DNA of 64,000 nt from Argentina anserina (taxonomy: Eukaryota > Streptophyta > Magnoliopsida > Rosales > Rosaceae): the NCBI RefSeq assembly GCF_933775445.1, contig NC_065874.1, positions 14,217,001-14,281,000 of the forward strand, in the 5' to 3' direction. Positions within the stretch are counted from its first letter, which is position 1. Each line of letters opens with the position of its first letter. The notes under the pieces are model-generated. The model ran no database searches and had not been told where the DNA came from. It saw only the letters and a list, made by a program, of their open reading frames with translations. A program made the position numbers and the translations under genes. Below, piece after piece: positions 10,274-20,896 of the stretch.

Positions 10274-12796
10274 CACTAGGCCAAAAATCGAGGTTCACAA
10301 TAGTTTTTACTCATTGTTTGATATAGAGTTGTACCATTATCTATTGAACAATTGTCTAATATTGGGTTTAGACAATGCACGAAAAGCATTGTCTATAATA
10401 AGTTCAGAAAACTGATTGGGTTTAAACTACCATTGTTTGAATGTTGGTGAAGTCAATGCTTTTTCTTAAATGTATATTGAATCTTATTCACAAAGACAAT
10501 GGTGCTTTTCTAGTTTGACATTGTTATTGTAGGGTGAGACAATGGTTTTTAGTTTTATACTTTGGTGAATACTATTGTTCATATTTCATTCATAAACAAA
10601 GTGGGAGGACACAAATATCAATTTGCTTTTATAACTAAAACCACATTAAACCAATTGCATTATCATAATCAACTAATTCAATACATCATCAACACATTGG
10701 CTTAAAGCATCAAATCCACTATAATAAGCCAAATAGCAATATCTCCTCCTAGCATTTATCAAATTGTCTATGTACACTAAAGAGAAAAAACAGATTAACA
10801 CTAGAAACTGCCCAGAATGCATTTATATGCTCCAGCAGCTACAATGACTTGCAATTACTATGTTGTGTTTTTCTTCAGCAACTCTATTACATCATCTGCA
10901 AATACCAAGTATGAAAGAACAAATATTAGTCCAATATGTTGGCATAAAAAGAAAAAAAAACATGAAAGCAAAAGTTGTGACTATGCTCAAGCAGGCTGCA
11001 TATAACTAGTCATTTACACTTAATAAGTTGGTATAGTATTCTAAACAGGGAAGATAAATCCTAATTTAAGAGTTGTTAGATAAATCCTAAAACATGTCAT
11101 ATGCCCTCTAGTAAAACACTCACATAAAATCAAATAAGTGATTCATAGACAATGAATTGACAATTACTACCACAAACTCAATCTTTAAGACATCAACCAA
11201 CCACTAACATATATGTATCCAAGGTCTTAGTATATATTACCTTGTGTATGACTCAATTTGTTGACTACACCAAACTGCCCCAAAAACCTTGCAAAAAAAA
11301 AAACAAATTTAGCTGAAACTCAAGGAGCTTTCACCAAACATTACTATAATTATGTTCATGTTCATTCATCAAAAGCCATTGTACATTCCATTTGAGTTTT
11401 GTAGAAGCCTTGCGGAATCTAATGATGAATACAACACATGATAGTACACAAAGTGATATCTTACTCCTAATGCACAATCAGATATGGCCACACACACAAC
11501 AATTAGAGCAAAGAGCCCATAATGTACAAAACATAGTAGCATATATACTAGTTTCATAATTTATAGGGGAATCTACAACCTCATCGTCCTTGATAGTGAA
11601 GGGATCAGATATGAACAGAAAAATTAGTAATGCATTACTCAATGAGTAAAGCAAGACAATAAAGTTCATCAAGAAGCTAAACTTAACCTCGAATGTATCC
11701 CTTCTCTTTCTCGAATGCATGTTCAACTTAATACATAAATTACTTCATATTAAGGGGTGATCAATAGTTTTAAGCAATATAAGAAACATTGTATTCTTAT
11801 AAAGTCACTAGAGTGTGGACATTATTTGGTAGTGCACAACCCTCACCAAAACCTCAATAAGTCGGTGATTTGAAAATAGAACTCAGGAAATTCTCCATAA
11901 CCAAAGAGAAGGTACGTACATCTTACTGTATTGTCAAATTGGGCCTTCGTGACTCCACATTTCAATGCAGCACCAATTCCCTGTGGAAGAAACAGATGGT
12001 AGCACAAAACAAAGTATGCAAACAAAAATTAGTCTACTTTATAATAGAACAATAAGTTATAATAGAACTATAATAGAACAACGATTGATGTTCAGTGTAA
12101 TACATAACGGATCTCAGTTAGTCCCATCTTAAATAATCTAAGTACCAAATAGAACAACAATTTATAATAGATATATACAACAATTAAAGTCGCAGGACAA
12201 CACAAAAAATAATGCAGAAACCACCTACTGTAAAGAGATAAAGGTGTGCTTCAGAGTTCCGAGTATACTGATGATAACTAAAGTAGAAATAAACTCTAAG
12301 CAATCAATTTCACCTATGTAAACCACAAAGTTACATTTAGAAAATTCATCTTCAATGAATCTAAAGGTATTGTAATTAGCAGCTCAAAAAGGTAGGCAAC
12401 TCGTTAAACCAAGATAGTTGGGTTTGAAGAAAAGCACTGCAATGAGATGTATATTTTCTGAATCCTTATCATACATGTGAAGGCAAACAAAATTTAGCTC
12501 GCAATTAATCCAGTACCTCGAGCTCTCTAGAACGCCATCCTTAAACTTCTATGATCGTAGGGTTTCCTCAGTTCCACTTAAATTAACTTTTAGTTCCTCA
12601 TAATCAAACAAAAATTGAATACCCGAATTAGGATTCACTTCCCTAAGAATCAAAAGGTCTAAATTGAAGAGAGATGCAAAAGTTACCTAACAATTTCGCT
12701 CTGGAAACCCTAGCAGTCAGGTACGGCAGCGTAGGTAGTGGAGTGGCGGAGCTGGCCTAATTCCAAGACGAGCATAGGGGTTTTTCTAATCTTCGA

Positions 12797-15360
12797 TGTA
12801 ATAACCCGATTTTTCGGGGTCAATTTATAAGGATTCATTCAAATTTATAAACTTGATAAATCGAAACGGAACCGCCTTCGGAAACCTAAATCAAAAAAAC
12901 GTTACGTTTTCTCGACGTGAGAGTCGACTTTTGCTCTGTCGCTCGTCTCTAAAAACTTCATTCACAAAAGTTGTAGAGCTCGTCGATACAATTTCGTGGA
13001 CACATCACGAGTTCTAATCGGAAGTCGTATGTGAAAGTTATTAACGATGGAAGTTAGTTTCCGATTTTGGAAGAAGTATAAAAGGACATTTTAAGGAATT
13101 AGGGTTTCCAAAAACAGAAACCCTTTCTTCCTTCTCTCTCTCCTCCCCCGCAGTTGCTATCTCTCTCCTCGACCCTCTCTCTCTCTCAAAATAGCCTCCA
13201 GCGATCTCTCAACCAAGGCCGTCGTGAATCCCACCGCCTGCCTCGAAAACTCCGCAAGCTCGACCGCAGCATACCCCAAGCAAGACGCGTCCTCCCTCAC
13301 CGCCGTTAAGGCACACGACAATCCGAGGACCCTGCATCTTCCTCCGCCGTCCAAGCTCATCGTCGGGGAGTCCAGAGCACGGGGGATAGCTTGTCAACCC
13401 GATTCGTACCCCTGGTGCCACCTGCGAGGTGATTGGAGCTCGAATAGCATCGCCAAATCGCCGCTGCTCAAGTTTGACCCCGCTGGCATCTCGAGCCCTC
13501 CAGCGACCTCCGACCGTTCTAGGGCTCCATTTAGGTATGAAAATGCATTAAATTCAATGATATGAGTGATTGTGTGAAGTTTGGGAAAAATTGTGGAGAA
13601 ATTGTGGAGAATCGGAGGAGGAGGAGAAATAGTGAGTACTGCCGCCTTAGGCGGCGCGTGAGGGGGCGTGAAAGGGGCAGGAGGCGGCTTAAGGCCGTGG
13701 GAAAGGTGGAGGAGGGGCAGTGAGTGGTTTTGGGCGGTAAAGGGCGAGCTACGCATAGGTGGCGCATGAACGCGGGAGTGCCGGAGGTGGCGCATGAACG
13801 CCACGTGCGGCGGAGCGTGAACAGTAAAATTCTAAAGAGTAATTTTTGTAAAAAGGTGATTTTCTGTACGGTAAAAGTAAAAGGTAACTTTGTACGGTAA
13901 TTGTAAAAGTAAGTTACGTATAGTAAATGTAAAAGTAATTTACGTACGGTAATTGTAAAAGTATATTTCTGAAAGTAAATCGATGATTAGTATTTACTTG
14001 AACAGTATTTACGTTGGAATAGTACATGGGTGTACATGAATATGTAAATAGTATGTACTGGTACAGGAATACGTAAATAGTATGTACTTGTACATTATTA
14101 CGTGAATAGTATGTACGTGAACAGTAAATTTATAAAAACCGAAAATTGTTTAACAGTAAAATATTATTACTGTTTCGGCATTTGAGGTTTTACGTAACAT
14201 TTCTAATCACATCTTATCCAATCTAGGTGATCGACGAAACAAATAAAGGATTTGCTTTCGGAATTGTGGAAAATTACGCTCGGGAAAATAAGGTGAATAA
14301 ATCTCACTACGATGAGTCTACCCTTGGTGGTGATTCATAGTTACGCTTTATTTTAAAAGATCGAATTATGATATGTATATGGTAGTGGGTTGTGTATGTG
14401 TATAAATGGTAAAATCGATACATATATATGAGTTGCTATATTATATACTATCACATTTCTATTTCCAACTGAGTTTATTTATCGCACTGATATTTATTTT
14501 ATTTAAGCATGAATAACTTGTATTTTTGTACAATAACATGTGAGGAATGTATTGTACGTGGTTTTAACTTGAGTTATGTTAAAACGTTTTTCTGTCTTCG
14601 GACCTATCTTCGGACGTGTTGGCATGTCGGAACCTAGCATTGGCCGGGCAATAGTTACGATTCAATTAGAGCTCTAGTCTGTCTGCCGGTTTACTGGGAT
14701 GAGAGGTAACATATGGGTTACCAACTTATGAGTACCCATATTTTTGGATATTGGGTAACAGATGGTTGCCCAATGTCTGGCGGCATACAGCATGAGGGAT
14801 AACAGATGAGTACATGGGTCTCATGAGTACCCGTATTATAAATGTATTTGGGTAAACAGATGGGTTGCCTGATTTCTCATTAGCACTTATATTTTCAGAT
14901 ATTATTGGACAACCAAATGGACCGTCTAATAACTCATGAGTACATTTATAATTAAATGTTTTCAGTATTTTTCTTTTGTATTTATATGCGAGTTATATTG
15001 TTGTTTTACTCATACGAGCTGCAAAGCTTACCGGGTTTGTGTTTACAATTCCGATGCACCTATTTGATGATGTAGGGGATAGTTCTGCAAGAGTGGATTA
15101 GCAGAATGGACGGACTACTCTGAAGACTTCAAGTTTCCTTATTTGATTTTGTGGTGAGGATTGAGAGGATTTTACATTTCCATTTGATATAATACTTGAA
15201 TTATAAATTGGTTTTATAATAATCAATTCGACTGAGACGTATTATGAACTCAGTAACGATACGCTGTGACGATAAGATGATTTCATTTTATTGAGATTGT
15301 TTTGGAGTTGTTCATGGCTTCGATTTCGAGTTTCTTACTCGAAATTTCGGGATCATGACA
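12797..15360 (+). mobile_element. Solo LTR, Ty3/gypsy type, nested in the CACTA element
   Basis: A single LTR of 2564 bp beginning TGTAATAACCCG and ending GGGATCATGACA, flanked by the perfect duplication TTCGA (12792-12796 and 15361-15365). The TGTAATA(A/C)CCCG opening is typical of plant gypsy LTRs and is shared with the LTRs at 17547 and 23901. Inside are two repeat blocks: AT-rich units of roughly 25-30 bp with GTACGTAAAT-like cores (13860-14130), and several copies of a GAGTACCCAT/GGGTAACAGATGG module (14690-14950). No internal domain remains, the product expected from recombination between two LTRs. Small frames inside it (for example 13157-13804) are not genes. Confidence 0.88.
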
Positions 15361-15365
15361 TTCGA

Positions 15366-16260
15366 GTTCGACTCCATTTCTGGTAGTGGCAAGGTTGGAT
15401 TGTCGCCAGAATCCGGAGATCACAAAACCACTGAGTGGATTGCGTCAGCGTTGATGACTCAGTCTTCTAGCATCGGGGAACGCCCACGCTTCCTATTCGT
15501 ATCCCACTTCAATCCATGACTGCGACGACGGTGCTATGGTGGAAGACCTTCGGAGGTGGGGCTGATGGAGACAGAGACGAGAGGTGGGGGTTGTAAATCA
15601 AATTTTTTTGGGTTGGTTTTCATGAGAAAGGAGACTAAGTCATTTGGTAGTGGTGGCGAGTTGAGTTGGTGGCCAGAACTAGGGCCCTCGACAGTGACAG
15701 TAAAAGAAGAAGAGGTAAGCTCGGGGGAGAAGGAAGAAGAAGAAAAGAAAAGAAAGGGACAAGGGGTGTGCGACCAAGAGGGAGAAGAGAAGAAAATTAG
15801 AAATATTAGGGTGCCCCTTATGAATTACATTCTTGCCCTTATGAAAGCCGAAATTCAACTTTGATGCTTAAACTTTCGTAGACTACAACTTTCACATACG
15901 ATATATAAACTAAGTGTGTCATGTGTATACAAACTCAGTTCAAAGTCCTCTCTATCTTCAATGAAGGAAATTTCTCGAAACGTCGACAAATAAAAAGTCA
16001 AATCTTTGTCGACGCTAAGGTATCCAAGTGAACTGCCAATTTAACGATGCGATCAATTAGAATACTAATTCTCCAAGTCCTTAAATTAATAAAAATATTT
16101 TATGGGGTACGGAGTGTTACATATTGAGCGGCAAAAACACTTTTAAGTGTTTAAGTGAATTCTAAAGTGAAGGGGAGAATTAAGGTTTATAAGGCAATTG
16201 TTTTGTGTTTAAAAATTATATTGTTAGTTAGTGTCGTGATACAATACACATAAAGATATC
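15366..16260. other. Inner part of the CACTA element, no gene recognised
   Basis: Purine-rich sequence with a 102-codon frame (15556-15864) that is lysine- and glutamate-rich because of GAA/AGG runs and matches no family I know. The end of this stretch (15890-16130) again resembles LTR-type sequence, with ACTTTCACATACG-like words and a block ending GGGGTACGGAGTGTTACA. It may be a remnant of another gypsy LTR. Confidence 0.35.
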
Positions 16261-16585
16261 AATAAGCCATTGTGAAATACATATTGTATGTAAGTAACTA
16301 AAACAATGCTTTGAAAATATGAAGAATCATTGTCCTTAATCAGCTTTCAGACAATACCCCAATGTGAAACTATTGTCTCAAGGGGAGATGTTAACAATGT
16401 GTTTTGACACACAATAAAAAAACATTGTCTTAAAAGAGTACCGACAATGTTATTTAAAAAACCATTGTCCGCACCAAAATTTCAGACAACGCTTATTTGA
16501 AAATCATTGTCTAATTTTTTAGACAATGTTTTTTTTACTATACATTGTCTATCAATTATTGTCTAATTGACTTTTTGGCCTAGTG

Positions 16586-16792
16586 CATGTTCTTGAATTC
16601 TCAAATGATTGATTTTGTGACAAGAAATCAGCAAAACCTGAGCTTGCTTTTTCATGTCAAATGAAACATGTTATGTTTTGAATACTAGTCTAAGTTTTTG
16701 TACTATGTTATGCCTTTTAAACTCAATTATAGCTCTCGTTTTGTTCAGAGAAAAATAGTTGTGTGCAACAACAATATGACTGTATATTGTTG
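16586..16792 (+). other. 3' flank of PMD pseudogene 1, right part
   Basis: Continues the flank interrupted at 10273. It matches 23370-23520 downstream of the intact copy, for example GACAAGAAATC and CTCAATTATAGCTCT-like words. Confidence 0.55.
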
Positions 16793-17540
16793 GAAGCGGA
16801 AAGATGGCAGCGCATCCCTTCATTTGAAAAAACGAGTTTTGAAGGGAAAATGTGGTTCAGGTGTTGAAAGAAAATACTTTCTTTGAGTTAGCAGTCTGAA
16901 CTTGCTCTTGAATTTGTTTGCGACAGAAGTTCTTTGTTTGAGAGGGTGTGCCAATATCATAAAGTCTATCTGATGTGGAATGTGGATCTTTGTAGTGCAA
17001 ATTAGATGCAGTTACTCCAATTAGAACACAAAATTTCTACATATGTGCTTAGTGTTCACAGATTACAAACTATTCAATTCTCAGATGATAATGAACAAAA
17101 CCTCACCCTGCATTTTCATGTCAAAAGAACAACATTGTACGTAGTGAATACTAGTTCATGTTTTTGTTCAACTATGTTATGTCTTTAAATCTCAATTATA
17201 GCTCTTGTTTTGTTCAGAGAAAAAAAATTTGCTGTGTTGTATTATTTGTATATGACGGTGTGATGTTAATTTTTCTATTGAAGCTAGGATTAGAAAGCTA
17301 AGAAGCTAATGGGATATCATGAGTTAGACATGGATTGTTTTCCAAGACCTGCTCAACGGTGCCTGTTTATGATACTAGCACTTAGTTAAGAATGCTGGAT
17401 CCTAATTTTTTGACCAAATGCACTCACTGCATGTCAGCAATTGTCCATGTCTTCTCCAACCATGGTTTCTCCAAAGCATTCGGTAGCCTCCAACAGAGTA
17501 CTTATTACTCCTATCTAAACTAGGAAAATAGCAAACCCTT
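16793..17540 (+). pseudogene. 3'-end fragment of a PMD gene with its flank
   Basis: A second copy of only the last codons of a PMD gene (CGGAAAGATGGCAGC, then CATCCCTTCATTTGAAAAAACGAG, about 16795-16890). It is followed by the same 3' flank found after pseudogene 1 (TGATGTGGAAT, TTTGTAGTGCAAATTA) and after the intact copy (GGGATATCATGAGTTAGA at about 17309 and 23698). The rest of the gene is missing. This looks like a partial tandem duplication of the gene end. Confidence 0.65.
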
Positions 17541-17546
17541 GATAGT

Positions 17547-19389
17547 TGTAATACCCCGAATTTTCGAGTTTAAATTCGTATAATTTCTTATAAATTATTA
17601 AGCTTGATAATTCGAGTAAAATCACATTTTACGCCTTTTCGTCGATGTCTTTGCAAAATAAAACTGATTTCGGAAATTTAAGGTTGAAAAACGTTACGTT
17701 TTCAGTGGCGTGAGAGTTGACTTTTATTCCGTCGCTCATCTCCGAACACTTCCTTCATGAAAGTTGTAGAGCTTGTTGATACAAGTTTGTAAACATGCGG
17801 CACACCTTAATTGGATGTCGCATGTGAAAGTTGTTAGCAACAACAGTTTGGTTTCCGATTTTGGAAGGCTATACAAGGACATTTTGGAAACTAAAATCAA
17901 AAAGCCAAAAAAAGAAACCCGAGCCAGCCCGACTCTGACCCGAGTTCCATCGCACCCTGAGCTCCCTCTCGTGCGATCTCTCGCCTCCGGCCGCCATGCT
18001 TGACACCGCCGGTGTCGTTGGAACCGCACGACCAAGTCACGTCGACTGTCTGGGTCTGAGAACCAAAAGGTCAAGGATAGACGAAGAGAAGTGCTTTAAA
18101 CCAAAGTTAGTAGCGGCGACCCACCCTGCGCCGCGTCTCAGCCGCCACCGAGGGAGCACAACTACGGCATCAACGAACTTAACATCGCCGGTGATGCTGG
18201 GGCTCAAGGCACGAATCCACCGGCGGTGAAGCCCGAATCGAACCGAGTCACCTCCGATCTTCAACCCCCGATCCGGTTTCTTGCGGCGGTGATTCCGGCG
18301 GTCTCCAGTCGACTTGGAGCGAACTACAATTATGGTTACGATCTACTCTCATGATCTACATCTTTGATGTTGGAAGTTTTGTGAATTGTGGAAGTTTGGG
18401 TGGAGGTGGTGGTGGTGCGCGTGCCGCCGTTTAGGGCGACGCGTGGGAGCAAGTGAGGGCAGTAGGGACTAGGTATTAGGCCTAGGATGGTGTAGGAAGG
18501 AAATTTCTGGGTTTTGGGGGCTGTGCGTGAGGTCACGCGCGGCACGTGAGCGCCACGCGCGGTTGCCGAAGGGTAGCGCGTGAGATCCGGTATAATGGAT
18601 TATCAGAGTGACTTTATATATATTGTTGTGCAAGAGTCGCTTGGTTGTAGTACATAAACATGCATGAATTGTTATATTGTACGTGGTTTAAACATTGAGT
18701 CTTGTTAAAACGTTTTCTGGTCTTCGGACGGTGTTGGCATTAAATCAGAACCAAACCTTGGCCGAGTGTTGGTTACGATTAGTTAGAGCTCTAGTCTGTT
18801 TGCCTTGTACTGCATGAAAAGTAACCAGATGGGCTGCCCGGGTCTCATGAGTAAACATGTTTTAAAATGATATTAGGTAACCAGATAGGCTGCTCAATTC
18901 TCATGAGTACACATGTTTTGAATAATATTAGGTAACCAGATGAGCTGTCAAGTGTCTCATGAGTACACATGTCTTGAAAATGTTATTTGTTACATTTCTT
19001 TTGTATGTGATGCATGTTAAAATGTTAGTTTACTCATACGGGTTGAAAAGATTACAAGGTTTGTGTTAACAATCTCGGTGCACCAAATCGATAGTGTATG
19101 TGATAGTTCTGCAGGTGGGGATTAGCAGGCTCGGAAAGCTTACTCGGAGGATTTCTGAGGGTTTCCTTCTTCTGTTGTGGTGAGGATTGAGTGAATATTA
19201 CATTTTCAATTGTTTTAATACTTAAGTGTATAAACTGGTAATGTATTATTCAAGTCGACTGAGTCGTACTGTGAACTCAGTTTTGATACACTGTTACTGT
19301 AAGATGATTTCAATATATTTGAGATAATTTTAAAATTTTCATAACTTCGAATTCAAACTTTTATCATTCAAAATTTCGAGGTCGTAACA
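17547..19389 (+). mobile_element. Solo LTR, Ty3/gypsy type
   Basis: An 1843-bp LTR starting TGTAATACCCCG and ending GAGGTCGTAACA, bounded by the perfect duplication ATAGT (17542-17546 and 19390-19394). It carries three copies of the GAGTACACATGTTTT/GGTAACCAGATG module at about 18835-18990, homologous to the module in the LTR at 12797. There is no internal coding region. Confidence 0.9.
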
Positions 19390-19394
19390 ATAGT

Positions 19395-20896
19395 AGTTCA
19401 TATAGTGTATGCAGTTAGTCTTTCAACTTCCCACGATGGAACCAACAGTACTAAACAGAAGTTTATATTTATATATGCAATTAGTTCCTTCAACTTTATA
19501 TGTATGGTTTGAAGAATTATTAATTATGTGTGATACAGATTATTTTGATTGAAAAGGACTTTTAATTTATTAATGAATCAACTGGAAATACATCAATAGA
19601 AGTACTAGCATCAATAATAGACAACCCTATCGTATCAAAAAATAATAATAATAGACAACCCTATTACTAGCATCTACGACTAGCATCAGCCAGGGAGGCC
19701 CTAAATCATAACAAAGCAAGGTTTGCTCCATTTAGTTTTCTTTGCTCTTTCAGTTCTTTTCTGTTTTCTTTGTGGTTGAATTTCTCCCGGTTTGTTTGTT
19801 TGTTTTATGAAGTTCTTTCACCAAAGAAAAAAAAAATAAAGATTAAGGATGTAATTTAGCCCCTACATGTAAGTATGACAAAAGAGTTAAAAACATACAT
19901 GCATCAAATTGTAAGAGTTCAATTGCATCTACAAGTTAACTATTCAGATATGTGTGAAACGGCATGTAAATTTGATTAATGTCTATCCATCACATTCTTG
20001 ACAGAAAGCTAGAAATGCGCCTTTGCTTAGTCTTACGAATTGGTCTAATGGAAAAGCATGAATATGCATACATCTCCTCTTTGTTTTTGGCTAACGCTGG
20101 GAGGTCTCTTATTTATTGAAAAAATTTAAGTTCCTTCACTATTCCTTATTTCATTGATTTGATTCCCAATGAGCAGTTAATTCCATTCTATTATGCATGT
20201 TTACCAGTGTTCAAATTTGAAAATTTTAGTAGGTTTGTCCATATAAAACACAAAAATTAAAGGTCATTCTCGTTACAGAATACAGATGCACAACCTGCTT
20301 GTACACCATTTTACCTGGTGTTGTAGAAAATAATATTAAGAACAAAACTAAGCTCAGATCATATCATATTCAAACAAATAATTCTTCCCTACAATTTAAA
20401 TTGCAATACAAATGCTAATAGCTGATATCCCCCTCACATAATGGAATCATTGGAATGTAATCATTGGTGAATACATTATGAATCTTTCATTGTCTTGCAT
20501 ATGATGAAATAATAACAAGACACTATTTTGTCAAACTTCTCAATTTCTTTGAATGTTTTTATATGAAATTTTTATACTTGGAAATTGGAATAGAGTATTC
20601 TTCTTCCCCAGAGCTGAGTTAATACGACGGCGGGGTAAAAGTAATTTCTAAAATAGAAAACCAAGGGTGAGAACCAGCAGGACCAGTCGACCTGGTATCT
20701 CAATTCTCAACCTCGACAAACCCAACAAACAAATCCCCTGAACTCCGAAACGACGAACTCTGTATTGATGTGAAGACCAAAGTTGCATACCTCAAAAATT
20801 GTCCACAACTTTGCTCCAATGTCCTAAACCCCAAAGCAACAAAACCCTCTCTGGTTTTGCTACATACAAAAAAATCACCTTCCATCTTTCACAACC
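19395..20896. other. Intergenic DNA and promoter region of the intact PMD gene
   Basis: AT-rich, with no gene. From about 20200 it is homologous to the upstream region of pseudogene 1. A duplicated ATAATAATAATAGACAACCCTA-type word occurs at 19616-19670. Confidence 0.5.

Larger units (their letters stand above)
10274..16585. mobile_element. Non-autonomous CACTA (En/Spm-type) DNA transposon
   Basis: The element opens with CACTAGGCCAAAAA and closes with the exact inverted form, TTTTTGGCCTAGTG. The 3-bp flanks are CGT (10271-10273) and CAT (16586-16588), a CACTA-length duplication with one CpG-type transition. Both ends are crowded with subterminal copies of AGACAATG/CATTGTCT: at least five between 10340 and 10550, and more than ten between 16260 and 16560. 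The paralogous 3' flank is continuous without it, which confirms insertion. Total 6312 bp, of which 2564 bp plus a 5-bp duplication is a nested solo LTR, leaving about 3.7 kb. I find no frame for a TNP2-type transposase, so it depends on a partner elsewhere. Confidence 0.9.

Noticed and set aside
13157..13804. Several overlapping proline-rich frames on both strands
   Set aside because: They lie inside the solo LTR at 12797-15360 in a GC-rich section. Frames on opposite strands overlap and none has a domain.
10274..16585. Transposase gene in the CACTA element
   Set aside because: No frame longer than about 136 codons, and those found lie in the nested LTR or in low-complexity sequence.
17736..18545. 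Cluster of frames on both strands
   Set aside because: All are inside the solo LTR at 17547-19389; no family features.
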